Below, one piece after another: positions 25,728 to 35,086 of a stretch of DNA of 64,000 bases (positions are counted from its first letter, which is position 1; each line of letters starts with the position of its first letter). The stretch is from Pacificibacter marinus (GTDB lineage Bacteria > Pseudomonadota > Alphaproteobacteria > Rhodobacterales > Rhodobacteraceae). Location of the stretch: the NCBI RefSeq assembly GCF_900109555.1, contig NZ_FNZV01000012.1, forward strand, positions 1 to 64,000, written 5' to 3'. The position numbers and the translations under genes are program-made. The notes beneath the pieces are model-generated. The model was not told the DNA's origin and searched no databases. It saw nothing but the letters and a program-made list of their open reading frames with translations.

Positions 25728-27130
25728 ACGTTGGTCGGGACATGCCCGAAAAACGCGACGCAGGCGACCGTAAGGGCGATTTTTTGGAAATCTACGGCGA
25801 TTTCATTTCGGACAAAGCTGAAGAGCAAGCCTCTCGGTGTTCGCAGTGCGGTGTGCCATATTGCCAATCACATTGTCCTCTTCATAACAACATCCCTGAC
25901 TGGCTGCGCCTGACAGCAAGCGGCCGGTTGAAGGAGGCTTACGAACTCTCTCAAGCGACCAACGCTTTTCCAGAGATTTGTGGCCGCATTTGTCCGCAGG
26001 ATCGCCTTTGCGAAGGCAACTGTGTGATCGAACAATCCGGTCATGGCACAGTGACAATCGGTGCGGTTGAAAAATACATCACGGATACGGCTTGGGAAAA
26101 GGGCTGGGTTGAAACAATCACCCCCCATGTCGAGCGCACTGAATCCGTTGGTATCATCGGCTCTGGCCCTGGTGGCATTGCTGCGGCGGATCGTTTGCGT
26201 CGCGCGGGTCTGCAGGTGACTGTATATGAACGCTCTGATCGCGCTGGCGGCTTGCTGACCTATGGCATCCCAAGCTTTAAGCTGGAAAAAGACGTGGTTA
26301 TGCGCCGCATCGACCAACTTAAACAGTCCGGCGTTGAATTCGTGCTGAATTGTAGTGTTGGCGAAGACATCACATTTGATGCACTGCGCCAAAAACACGA
26401 CGCGGTTCTTATTGCAACGGGCGTGTATAAATCACGTGATTTGCAAGGCCCCGGTTCTGGCTCTGCTGGTATCGTTCGTGCGCTTGATTATCTCACCACA
26501 AGCAACAAAGTGTCCTTTGGCGACACTGTGGCGGAATTTGAAAGTGGCGAACTGAATGCCGAAGGCAAAAAGGTCGTTGTGATCGGTGGTGGTGACACTG
26601 CGATGGACTGTGTGCGCACAGCGATCCGTCAAGGTGCGACGTCTGTGAAATGTCTATACCGCCGTGACCGTGCTAATATGCCGGGATCGCAACGTGAGAC
26701 GCAAAACGCAGAAGAAGAAGGCGTGGAATTCGTCTGGCTTGCGGCCCCCAAAGGCTTTGCTGGCAACCCTGTAAGCGGTGTTATGGTGCAAAAAATGCGC
26801 CTTGGCGTGCCGGATGCATCAGGTCGCCAATCCCCTGAAGTGATCGAGGGGGCTGACTATGTTGAAGACGCCGATCTCGTGATCAAAGCACTTGGGTTCG
26901 AGCCTGAAGATCTTCCAAAACTTTGGAATACTGATGGTTTGGAAGTGACGCGCTGGGGCACAGTTTTGGCTGATTTCAAAACGCATGAAACCAAGCTTCC
27001 AGGGGTTTATGCCTGCGGTGATATTCAACGTGGTGCGTCCTTGGTTGTCTGGGCGATCCGCGATGGACGCGAAGCGGCCGATGCTATTGTCGAACAAGTC
27101 AATGCTGCGGCCAGCGTCGCTGCTGAGTAA
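25697..27130 (+). CDS. gltD: Glutamate synthase (NADPH), small subunit
   Basis: The 477-residue flavoprotein subunit of GOGAT passes NADPH electrons to GltB. The N-terminal cysteine clusters for [4Fe-4S] are CSQCGVPYCQSHCP and CGRICPQDRLCEGNC. The FAD motif is IIGSGPGGIAAADRLR and the NADPH motif VVIGGGDTAMDCVRTA; the end has GVYACGDIQRGASLVVWAI. The gene precedes gltB, separated by 175 bp of structured sequence. Confidence 0.97.
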   Translation: MAKEPMLKFVNVGRDMPEKRDAGDRKGDFLEIYGDFISDKAEEQASRCSQCGVPYCQSHCPLHNNIPDWLRLTASGRLKEAYELSQATNAFPEICGRICPQDRLCEGNCVIEQSGHGTVTIGAVEKYITDTAWEKGWVETITPHVERTESVGIIGSGPGGIAAADRLRRAGLQVTVYERSDRAGGLLTYGIPSFKLEKDVVMRRIDQLKQSGVEFVLNCSVGEDITFDALRQKHDAVLIATGVYKSRDLQGPGSGSAGIVRALDYLTTSNKVSFGDTVAEFESGELNAEGKKVVVIGGGDTAMDCVRTAIRQGATSVKCLYRRDRANMPGSQRETQNAEEEGVEFVWLAAPKGFAGNPVSGVMVQKMRLGVPDASGRQSPEVIEGADYVEDADLVIKALGFEPEDLPKLWNTDGLEVTRWGTVLADFKTHETKLPGVYACGDIQRGASLVVWAIRDGREAADAIVEQVNAAASVAAE

Positions 27131-27138
27131 TTCTTAAC

Positions 27139-27284
27139 GGATCAAATGGGTAAAAACAGGTGGCTGCACCCTGTCGGGTTTATGTCTGGCATGTGTCTGC
27201 TACATGTCGGGAAAAGAGCCCCCCATTTGATCCTTCCCGAAGTCTTAAAAGGGCAGTTGCCCTGACCCACTGACCTTTTGGTCA
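27139..27284 (+). ncRNA. Candidate structured leader RNA of gltB (three-way junction)
   Basis: In the gltD-gltB gap a perfect 12-bp stem (GGATCAAATGGG 27139-27150 with CCCATTTGATCC 27222-27233) encloses two hairpins: 27156-27174 (ACAGGTG with CAC-C-CTGT, one bulge) and 27188-27208 (GGCATGT with ACATGTC, 7-base loop). This is a three-way junction of riboswitch size. Downstream come GGGC-AGTT-GCCC (27251-27262) and TGACC-TTTT-GGTCA (27271-27284). GACCC (27264-27268) can pair with GGGTT (27296-27300), covering the gltB ribosome site AAAGGG. I read this as a possible cis-regulatory RNA. No known Rfam class is claimed. Confidence 0.6.
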
Positions 27285-27305
27285 CTCATAAGAAAGGGTT
27301 CCGAC

Positions 27306-30300
27306 ATGACAAAATATGATGAAAGCTGGGCTGCACGCGAAGAAGCAAAACGCGAGTGGATGGCACAAAATTCTCTCTTCCGTGAAGAAGAAGAACATTC
27401 CTCTTGTGGGGTTGGTCTTGTTGTTTCTGTGGATGGCTTGAAATCTCGCAAGGTTGTCGAAAACGGCATTTCTGCATTGAAAGCCATCTGGCACCGTGGC
27501 GCTGTAGATGCTGATGGTAAAACCGGTGATGGCGCGGGCATCCACGTTCAGATTCCAGTGCCGTTCTTTTATGATCAAGTGAAACGCACAGGTCACAAGC
27601 CGCGCGAAAATGAGATGATCGCAGTTGGGCAAATTTTCTTGCCACGTACAAATTTTGGCGCTCAAGAAACCTGTCGTACGATCATTGAATCCGAAGTGCT
27701 GCGGATGGGCTACTACATCTACGGCTGGCGTCATGTGCCTGTCAGTGTTGAATGCCTTGGCGAAAAAGCCAACGCAACACGTCCTGAGATCGAACAGATT
27801 TTGATTTCGAATTCCAAAGGCGTTGACGAGGAAACATTCGAGCGCGAGCTGTATGTCATTCGCCGCCGTATCGAAAAAGCTGCTATGGCCGCTGGCGTGC
27901 AGTCATTGTACGTGTGTTCGCTGTCGTGCCGTTCGATCATTTACAAAGGTATGATGCTGGCCGAACAGGTTGCTGAATTCTACCCTGACTTGATGGACGA
28001 GCGTTTTGAATCTGCTTTTGCGATTTACCACCAGCGTTATTCCACCAACACATTTCCGCAGTGGTGGCTTGCACAGCCGTTTCGCATGTTGGCGCACAAC
28101 GGTGAAATCAACACATTTAAAGGCAACATGAACTGGATGAAGTCGCACGAAATTCGTATGGCTTCCAGCACCTTTGGCGACACGTCCGACGACATCAAAC
28201 CTATCGTTCCACAAGGCGCGTCCGATTCCGCAGCATTAGATGCTGTGTTCGAAGTTTTGGTGCGCGCTGGGCGGTCTGCCCCGATGGCTAAAACAATGTT
28301 GGTGCCCGAAGCATGGTCCCAGCAAGCGGTTGAATTGCCGCAAGCTTGGCGTGACATGTATTCTTATGTGAACTCTGTGATGGAGCCATGGGATGGTCCT
28401 GCCGCTTTGGCGATGACCGATGGTCGCTGGGTTTGTGCGGGTCTTGACCGTAATGGTTTGCGCCCGATGCGGTATGTCGTGACAGGGGATGGTCTTGTGA
28501 TCGCTGGGTCCGAAGTGGGCATGGTGCCAACTGACGAGGCGACTGTCGTTGAAAAAGGCGCATTGGGTCCAGGGCAAATGCTGGCGATCGATATGGTCGA
28601 AGGCAAGCTCTATCACGACACTGAAATGAAAGACAAACTTGCCGCAGCGCAGCCGTTTGGCGAATGGGCGAGCAAGATCAAAGATCTCGAGCCTGTGCTG
28701 TCTGGTCTTGAAGAAAAAGCGATTTTCAGCGGTGCTGAGTTGAAGCAACGTCAAATTGCTGCGGGCTATTCTATTGAAGAGCTTGAGCAAATTCTTGCGC
28801 CTATGGCCGAAGATGGCAAAGAAGCTTTGGCCTCTATGGGCGATGATACGCCTTCTGCTGTTTTGTCCGAAAAATACCGCCCGTTGAGCCACTTCTTCCG
28901 TCAAAACTTTTCGCAGGTCACCAATCCTCCGATTGATTCCTTGCGTGAATATCGGGTGATGTCGCTCAAAACGCGCTTTGGGAATCTCAAAAACGTTTTG
29001 GACGAAAGCTCTGCTCAGACTGAAATTTTGGTGCTCGACAGTCCATTTGTGGGCAATGCGCAATTTGAAGCGCTCAAAGGCAGCTTCAACGCGGGCATGA
29101 CCGAAATCGACTGTACCTTCCCTGTGGATGGTGGCAACACAGCTTTGCGCGAGGCGTTAGATCGTATCCGCGCAGAGGCTGAAGAGGCCGTGCGTTCTGG
29201 TGGCGGTCATATTGTTTTGAGCGATCAAGCACAAAGCGCGGACCGCGTGGCGATGCCAATGATTTTGGCGACATCCGGTGTGCACAGCTGGCTGACTAAA
29301 AAAGGTCTGCGGACGTTCTGTTCGCTTGGCGTGCGCTCTGCTGAATGTATCGATCCGCATTACTTTGCGGTGCTGATCGGGTGTGGCGCTACGATTGTGA
29401 ACGCTTACTTGGCCGAAGATTCCCTGAGTGACCGCATTGAACGCGGCCTTTTGGATTGCACATTGACCGAAGCTGTCGCGCGTTACCGTGCGGCTGTCGA
29501 TGCAGGCCTTTTGAAAATCATGGCAAAGATGGGCATCTCTGTGATCTCGTCTTACCGTGGTGGTTTGAACTTTGAAGCTGTAGGTCTGTCTCGCGCGATG
29601 TGTGCGGAATTTTTCCCAGGCATGCATTCGCGTATTTCCGGCATCGGTATCGGTGGCATTCAAAAGAAAATCAAAGCCGTACACGCACAGGGCTTTTTAG
29701 GCAGCAACACTTTGCCCATCGGTGGGTTCTACAAATCGCGTAAATCTGGCGAAACCCACGCGTGGGAAGCGCAGTCAATGCACATGCTGCAAACCGCTTG
29801 TGACCGTGCCTCTTACGAGATGTGGAAACAGTATTCTGCCAAAATGAAATCCAACCCGCCCATTCACTTGCGCGATCTGTTGGATGTCAAACCTCTTGGC
29901 AAACCTGTGCCATTGGAAGAGGTGGAATCCATCACCGCGATCCGCAAACGCTTTGTCACACCGGGCATGTCTTTGGGCGCTTTGTCCCCCGAAGCGCACC
30001 GCACGTTGTCCATCGCTATGAACCGCATTGGTGCGAAATCGGACTCTGGTGAAGGTGGCGAAAGCCCCGATGATTTCACGCCAGAACCAAACGGCGACAA
30101 CGCTTCAGCGAAAATCAAACAGGTCGCGTCTGGCCGGTTTGGGGTCACAGCCGAGTATCTTTTGGCCTGTGAAGAGCTTGAGATCAAAGTCGCCCAAGGC
30201 GCGAAACCAGGCGAAGGTGGTCAGCTGCCAGGCATGAAGGTCACAGACTTGATCGCTAAATTGCGCCATTCGACCAAAGGCGTGACATTGATTTCACCAC

Positions 30301-31841
30301 CGCCACACCACGATATCTATTCTATCGAGGATTTGGCGCAGTTGATCTACGATCTCAAGCAGATCAATCCTAAGTGTAAAGTCACCGTGAAACTTGTGGC
30401 GTCTTCTGGCGTTGGCACGATTGCAGCGGGTGTTGCCAAAGCGAAAGCGGACATCATTTTGATCTCTGGTCACAATGGCGGCACAGGCGCGTCCCCTGCG
30501 ACCTCGATTAAATTCGCAGGTCTGCCATGGGAAATGGGTCTGACTGAGGCACATCAGGTTCTGTCGATGAACAACCTGCGTGAACGTGTCACTTTGCGCA
30601 CCGATGGCGGTCTGCGCACAGGGCGTGACATCGTTATGGCCGCGATGCTTGGTGCCGAAGAATACGGTATCGGCACCGCTGCTTTGATCGCGATGGGCTG
30701 TATCATGGTACGTCAGTGTCAGTCGAACACATGCCCTGTTGGTGTGTGTACGCAAGATGATGATCTGCGCAAAAAGTTCACTGGTAACGCCGATAAAGTG
30801 GTCAACTTGATCACCTTCTACGCGCAAGAAGTCCGCGATATTTTGGCCTCTATCGGTGCTCGGTCTATGGATGAAATCATCGGTCGTGCTGATCTGTTGA
30901 CACAGGTGTCTCGCGGGTCTGCGCACTTGGACGATCTTGATCTCAACCCGCTTTTGATCACTGTCGATGGCGCGGATAAAATCGTTTACGATCGCTCTAA
31001 GCCACGCAATGCCGTGCCTGATACGTTGGATGCGCAAATCGTTTCTGACGCTGCGCGTTTCTTGAACGATGGCGAAAAAATGCAGCTGTCCTATGCGGTG
31101 CAAAACACGCATCGCACCATTGGCACACGCACTTCTAGCCACATCGTGCAGAACTTTGGCATGCGCAACGATCTTCAACCCGACCACCTGACTGTGAAAC
31201 TCACAGGCTCTGCGGGTCAATCTTTGGGTGCTTTTGCGGCTCCCGGTTTGAAAATCGAAGTGTCAGGGGATGCCAACGATTATGTCGGTAAAGGCCTGTC
31301 TGGCGGGATCATTTCTGTGCGTCCTCCGATGCATTCTCCGCTCAAGGCTTCTGAGAATACCATCATCGGCAATACTGTTTTGTACGGCGCGACGGATGGA
31401 TATCTCTTTGCTGCAGGGCGCGCGGGCGAACGTTTCGCTGTGCGTAACTCTGGTGCGACCGTTGTGATCGAGGGCTGTGGCTCAAGCGGATGTGAGTACA
31501 TGACAGGCGGGATCGCTGTGATCCTTGGGCCAATTGGTGCAAACTTTGGCGCTGGGATGACTGGCGGCATGGCTTATCTGTATGATCCAGAAGGCACTGC
31601 GTTTGAGTTGATGAACCATGAAACTCTGGTGACATGCCCCGTCACTGTTGATCATTGGGAACATGAGCTTAAGTCCTTGGTGGAACGCCATGCTGTCGAA
31701 ACAGGTTCCGTGAAGGCGACTGAGATCTTGTCGAACTGGGATGTTGAAAAAGCCAACTTCATTCAAGTGTGCCCCAAAGAAATGCTGGTGCATCTCAAGG
31801 TGCCGTTGCAGTTGGAAAAAGGCGCAATCCCAGCTGAATAA
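27306..31841 (+). CDS. gltB: Glutamate synthase (NADPH), large subunit
   Basis: The 1511-residue catalytic subunit of GOGAT makes two glutamates from glutamine and 2-oxoglutarate. The N-terminal glutaminase nucleophile is Cys34 (HSSCGVG) after a 33-residue propeptide. The central domain and the FMN/2-oxoglutarate domain follow, the latter with SDSGEGGE, GAKPGEGGQLPG, SGHNGGTGASP and the 3Fe-4S region CIMVRQCQSNTCPVGVCTQ. The C-terminal beta-helix domain has GGEMT-like glycine repeats (GCGSSGCEYMTGG). The ribosome site AAAGGG may be masked by the upstream RNA structure. Confidence 0.98.
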   Translation: MTKYDESWAAREEAKREWMAQNSLFREEEEHSSCGVGLVVSVDGLKSRKVVENGISALKAIWHRGAVDADGKTGDGAGIHVQIPVPFFYDQVKRTGHKPRENEMIAVGQIFLPRTNFGAQETCRTIIESEVLRMGYYIYGWRHVPVSVECLGEKANATRPEIEQILISNSKGVDEETFERELYVIRRRIEKAAMAAGVQSLYVCSLSCRSIIYKGMMLAEQVAEFYPDLMDERFESAFAIYHQRYSTNTFPQWWLAQPFRMLAHNGEINTFKGNMNWMKSHEIRMASSTFGDTSDDIKPIVPQGASDSAALDAVFEVLVRAGRSAPMAKTMLVPEAWSQQAVELPQAWRDMYSYVNSVMEPWDGPAALAMTDGRWVCAGLDRNGLRPMRYVVTGDGLVIAGSEVGMVPTDEATVVEKGALGPGQMLAIDMVEGKLYHDTEMKDKLAAAQPFGEWASKIKDLEPVLSGLEEKAIFSGAELKQRQIAAGYSIEELEQILAPMAEDGKEALASMGDDTPSAVLSEKYRPLSHFFRQNFSQVTNPPIDSLREYRVMSLKTRFGNLKNVLDESSAQTEILVLDSPFVGNAQFEALKGSFNAGMTEIDCTFPVDGGNTALREALDRIRAEAEEAVRSGGGHIVLSDQAQSADRVAMPMILATSGVHSWLTKKGLRTFCSLGVRSAECIDPHYFAVLIGCGATIVNAYLAEDSLSDRIERGLLDCTLTEAVARYRAAVDAGLLKIMAKMGISVISSYRGGLNFEAVGLSRAMCAEFFPGMHSRISGIGIGGIQKKIKAVHAQGFLGSNTLPIGGFYKSRKSGETHAWEAQSMHMLQTACDRASYEMWKQYSAKMKSNPPIHLRDLLDVKPLGKPVPLEEVESITAIRKRFVTPGMSLGALSPEAHRTLSIAMNRIGAKSDSGEGGESPDDFTPEPNGDNASAKIKQVASGRFGVTAEYLLACEELEIKVAQGAKPGEGGQLPGMKVTDLIAKLRHSTKGVTLISPPPHHDIYSIEDLAQLIYDLKQINPKCKVTVKLVASSGVGTIAAGVAKAKADIILISGHNGGTGASPATSIKFAGLPWEMGLTEAHQVLSMNNLRERVTLRTDGGLRTGRDIVMAAMLGAEEYGIGTAALIAMGCIMVRQCQSNTCPVGVCTQDDDLRKKFTGNADKVVNLITFYAQEVRDILASIGARSMDEIIGRADLLTQVSRGSAHLDDLDLNPLLITVDGADKIVYDRSKPRNAVPDTLDAQIVSDAARFLNDGEKMQLSYAVQNTHRTIGTRTSSHIVQNFGMRNDLQPDHLTVKLTGSAGQSLGAFAAPGLKIEVSGDANDYVGKGLSGGIISVRPPMHSPLKASENTIIGNTVLYGATDGYLFAAGRAGERFAVRNSGATVVIEGCGSSGCEYMTGGIAVILGPIGANFGAGMTGGMAYLYDPEGTAFELMNHETLVTCPVTVDHWEHELKSLVERHAVETGSVKATEILSNWDVEKANFIQVCPKEMLVHLKVPLQLEKGAIPAE

Positions 31842-31862
31842 GGCTGTCACCAAGAAAATGAC

Positions 31863-31893
31863 AAAAAGCCCTCAAGAAATTGGGGGCTTTTTT
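31863..31893 (+). terminator. Rho-independent terminator after gltB
   Basis: AAAAAGCCC pairs with GGGCTTTTT around a 12-base centre, with a T run at the 3' side, 22 bp past the gltB stop. Confidence 0.88.
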
Positions 31894-31947
31894 CGTGTTC
31901 AGATGCGGTTGTTTTTTCAGCGATGACTTGACCTCCCCCACCAGACC

Positions 31948-32733
31948 ATGAATCACTGCACTATGGTCAAAACACCCAAAAAATCCAAAGCGCCCCAGCG
32001 CAAAACTACAAAACCCAAAAAGCCTGCGAAGTCTGTTGCAAAGTCTAGCGCCGCACCGCGGGGTTTTTTGGCACGCCAGCGTCTGCGCGTCTTGCGGTTG
32101 GTTTTTGGGGTGTGTCTTCTCGGCTTTATTTGGATTTTGGCCTATAGTTTTATACCAATTCCGACGACGCCATACATGATGTCGGAGCGTCGCGAAAACG
32201 GTGACATTGATTATCAATGGGTGCCGCTTGAAAGCATGGCTCCTGTTTTGGCACGGGCCGTTGTTGCCGCCGAGGATGCGAATTTTTGCACGCATTGGGG
32301 GTTTGATCTGAATGCGATTCGTGCGGCTATTGATGACGGTAGCGGGCGCGGTGCGTCGACGATCACGCAGCAAGTGGTTAAAAATGCGTTCTTGTGGCAC
32401 GGGCGGTCGTGGCCGCGCAAAGCGTTGGAAGCCATTGTGACGCCGATCGTGGAGCTGACATGGACAAAGCGACGCATTCTTGAAGTGTACCTGAACATCG
32501 CTGAATTTGACCAAGGCATTTTTGGTGCAGAGGCCGCTGCGCGTGCTTATTTCGGGGTTGGTCCCGAAGAATTGACTGCCCAACAGGCCGCGCAACTCGC
32601 AGCCGTCTTACCCGCGCCAAAGCTACGCAATGCAGGGCGTCCGGGTCCATTCGTTCGGCGAAGGGCCGCGCAAATTGTTGATGGCGCGGCGACAATTCAG
32701 GCCGATGGGCGTTCTGGCTGTTTCGAGGATTGA
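31948..32733 (+). CDS. mtgA: Monofunctional biosynthetic peptidoglycan transglycosylase
   Basis: A 261-residue GT51 enzyme that polymerises lipid II glycan strands. A long Lys/Pro-rich cytoplasmic tail (1-45) precedes one transmembrane helix (about 50-70). The catalytic motif is VVAAEDANFCTHWGFD with its glutamate, followed by GRGASTITQQVVKN, WTKRRILEVYLNIAEFDQGIFGAEAAARAYFG and the closing AQLAAVLPAP. There is no transpeptidase domain. The start could also be the ATG five codons later (MVKTPKKS). Confidence 0.95.
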   Translation: MNHCTMVKTPKKSKAPQRKTTKPKKPAKSVAKSSAAPRGFLARQRLRVLRLVFGVCLLGFIWILAYSFIPIPTTPYMMSERRENGDIDYQWVPLESMAPVLARAVVAAEDANFCTHWGFDLNAIRAAIDDGSGRGASTITQQVVKNAFLWHGRSWPRKALEAIVTPIVELTWTKRRILEVYLNIAEFDQGIFGAEAAARAYFGVGPEELTAQQAAQLAAVLPAPKLRNAGRPGPFVRRRAAQIVDGAATIQADGRSGCFED

Positions 32734-32784
32734 ACTGCCCGCGCTTTCACGGCACTTAGGGATAAAACAACAAGAGTAGTACCA

Positions 32785-33450
32785 ATGATCCGACTTTTCC
32801 ACGTTCCACTTTCCCCATTTTGCCGCAAGGTGCGCTTGAGTTTGGCAGAAAAAAAACTTGAAGTGGAGCTTGTCGAAGAGCGTTATTGGGAACGCGATCC
32901 CGATTTTCTGCGGCGCAACCCCGCTGGAAAGGTTCCAGTTTTACGTATCGACGACATGATTTTGTCCGAAAGTGCGGCCATTTGCGAGTACATTGAAGAA
33001 AAGCACCCAACGCCATCTTTGATGCCAAACGACCCCGAGGGTCGTTTTGAAGTACGTCGTTTGGTGTCTTGGTTTGATGATAAATTTCACCACGATGTGA
33101 CATCAAATCTTTTGTATGAGCGCGTGAATCGTAAGTTGACCAAGTCTGGTTACCCGGATTCTAAAAACGTCAAAGCAGGATCCAAAGCGATCAAGTATCA
33201 TTTGGATTATATGGCTTGGCTTTTGGATCGGCGTCGTTGGCTTGCTGGCGATTCAATGACTTTGGCAGATTTTGCTGCCGCTGCGCATTTGTCGTCGCTT
33301 GATTATATTTCCGATGTGGATTGGAATCGTTCGGCCGTCGTCAAAGATTGGTATGCAAAAATAAAATCACGCCCTGCATTTCGGTCGCTTTTGGCCGACC
33401 ATGTGTCAGGCTTTCCGCCACCTGAGCATTATGCTGATCTCGATTTTTGA
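32785..33450 (+). CDS. Glutathione S-transferase family protein
   Basis: A 221-residue GST with an N-terminal thioredoxin-like domain (1-80; RLFHVPLSPFCRKVRLSLAEK with a serine-cysteine active region, NPAGKVPVLRIDD and LSESAAICEYIEE) and an all-helical C-terminal domain (SMTLADFAAAAHLSSLDY). The substrate is unknown. It is followed by queG after 28 bp. Confidence 0.88.
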   Translation: MIRLFHVPLSPFCRKVRLSLAEKKLEVELVEERYWERDPDFLRRNPAGKVPVLRIDDMILSESAAICEYIEEKHPTPSLMPNDPEGRFEVRRLVSWFDDKFHHDVTSNLLYERVNRKLTKSGYPDSKNVKAGSKAIKYHLDYMAWLLDRRRWLAGDSMTLADFAAAAHLSSLDYISDVDWNRSAVVKDWYAKIKSRPAFRSLLADHVSGFPPPEHYADLDF

Positions 33451-33478
33451 GCTAGGCTAGCCCAAAGGGGCGTATGAT

Positions 33479-34510
33479 TTGGCTGAAATAGACAAAGAAA
33501 CACTGCGTCAGCATGCCTTGGCCGAAGGGTTTTCGCAGGTCGGCTTTGCCCGTCCTGAATTGCCCGAAGCCATGGAAAGGCTGCAACAGTTTGTCGACTT
33601 GGAGCGCCATGGACAAATGGCGTGGATGGCCGATCGCATGGCGTGGCGCGGTGACCCGTCTGCGCTGTGGCCTGAGGCAAAGTCAGTGATCATGTTGGCC
33701 GAAGCCTATACGCCAGACGATGACCCGATGGCGGCTATTGCGCGCACAGATACAGGCGCTATTTCGGTGTATGCCCGCAATCGTGATTACCACGACATCG
33801 TCAAAAAGCGTCTAAAACGTGTTGGACGTTGGCTTATTGATCAAGCGGGGCCAGACACGCAGATCAAGGTGTTCGTCGACACGGCCCCGGTTATGGAAAA
33901 GCCCCTTGGTGCTAAGGCGGGTCTTGGGTGGCAAGGCAAACATACCAATTTGGTTGGTCGCGATTTGGGCAGTTGGTTCTTTTTAGGGGCGATCTTTACC
34001 ACGCATAATTTCGACCCTGATCCAGCTGAACATGATCATTGCGGGTCTTGTACAGCATGTCTGTCGGCGTGTCCGACGGATGCATTTCCTGCGCCCTATC
34101 AAATTGATGCACGTCGCTGCATTTCATATTTAACGATTGAACATCATGGCCCTGTTGATGCAGAACTGCGGCCGCTTTTGGGCAATCGTATCTATGGTTG
34201 CGATGATTGTTTGGCCGCGTGCCCGTGGAATAAGTTTGCAGTCGATGCTGCGGATATACGATACCACGCGCGCGCGGATCTTGTTTCGCCACCTTTGAGC
34301 GAACTGGTCGCGTTAGATGATGCCGCGTTTCGCCTGCGGTTTTCGGGATCTCCGATCAAGCGGATTGGCCGCAATCGTTTCGTTCGCAACGTTTTGTATG
34401 CTATCGGAAACTCACATCAGCCCGAATTGCGTGAGAGCATTCTACCGCTTTTGTCAGACCCAGATGGGACGGTGGCTGATGCAGCCGCTTGGGCATTGGC
34501 GCAGTTTTAA
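33479..34510 (+). CDS. queG: Epoxyqueuosine reductase QueG
   Basis: Final enzyme of queuosine synthesis, reducing epoxyqueuosine in tRNA with cobalamin and two [4Fe-4S] clusters. The 343 residues include [26 protein letters not shown], the first cluster [16 protein letters not shown] and the second [14 protein letters not shown], and a short HEAT-like end. The start is TTG (33479) with AGGGG upstream; the only nearby ATG (33474) is out of frame and closes quickly. Without the TTG the conserved N-terminus would be lost. Confidence 0.95.
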   Translation: MAEIDKETLRQHALAEGFSQVGFARPELPEAMERLQQFVDLERHGQMAWMADRMAWRGDPSALWPEAKSVIMLAEAYTPDDDPMAAIARTDTGAISVYARNRDYHDIVKKRLKRVGRWLIDQAGPDTQIKVFVDTAPVMEKPLGAKAGLGWQGKHTNLVGRDLGSWFFLGAIFTTHNFDPDPAEHDHCGSCTACLSACPTDAFPAPYQIDARRCISYLTIEHHGPVDAELRPLLGNRIYGCDDCLAACPWNKFAVDAADIRYHARADLVSPPLSELVALDDAAFRLRFSGSPIKRIGRNRFVRNVLYAIGNSHQPELRESILPLLSDPDGTVADAAAWALAQF

Positions 34511-34525
34511 AGCGCGCTGGGGGTA

Positions 34526-35023
34526 TCAGTCTTCAAAGACGCGAAACCAAGAAGTAGAATTTTCCGCTTGGGCTTTTTGTTCTTTTTGTAAGGCCGCCAT
34601 TTTGTGTGCTTTGAGCAGGCGCTCTGCATGGACGGCTGTTTTGATCCCGCTGGCAGCGTCTGAAAATGAGTAGGGACCAATTTTGTTTCGCCCAACCATA
34701 TAGGTCACTGTCACGGCAGAGCTTTGGGGGGTGGATCGAAACTTGACCCGAACTTCGCTGTTGTAGCGTTCGAACGGCAGCCTTAACGCGTCGGCGTAGT
34801 CTTGGTTCGATATCCGTTTGGGGGCTTGGTCGCCAATCGTGACAACCGCAATGATTTCACCAGTTTCAGCAATAAGCCCCGCGTCTGCGAGTTTTTGTAT
34901 GGTGACCCCAAGTGGGCGAAAATGTGGATTTTTTGTAATGAAATACGCAGCCAACGCCGCCATGGCCGGAAGCACTATGCAGGCTGCAATCAGCATTCCA
35001 ATGAGGGTGTCTTTTTTCATCAA
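34526..35023 (-). CDS. Conserved-looking membrane-anchored protein, unknown function
   Basis: A 165-residue protein with one N-terminal transmembrane helix (about 8-28) and a soluble part of about 130 residues (GEIIAVVTIGDQAPKRISN, then VRVKFRSTPQSSAVTVTYMVG) that looks like a mixed alpha/beta domain outside the membrane. No family is recognised. It converges with queG, with 15 bp between stops, and lies upstream of ilvE on the same strand. Confidence 0.7.
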   Translation of the reverse strand: MMKKDTLIGMLIAACIVLPAMAALAAYFITKNPHFRPLGVTIQKLADAGLIAETGEIIAVVTIGDQAPKRISNQDYADALRLPFERYNSEVRVKFRSTPQSSAVTVTYMVGRNKIGPYSFSDAASGIKTAVHAERLLKAHKMAALQKEQKAQAENSTSWFRVFED

Positions 35024-35086
35024 CTGGTATCTCCGGCGTATTTAACGCCAGAGATTTAGCAAAAGACGCTTTAGATTTTCCTAATT

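Noticed and set aside
27182-27265. 27-codon frame inside the gltB leader RNA
   Set aside because: No convincing ribosome site, and the bases are better explained by the stem pairing; treated as part of the RNA structure.
30294-31220. A 308-codon open frame on the minus strand inside gltB
   Set aside because: It is antisense to highly conserved gltB, rich in His and Arg as expected of a mirrored frame, and matches no family. Shadow of real coding.
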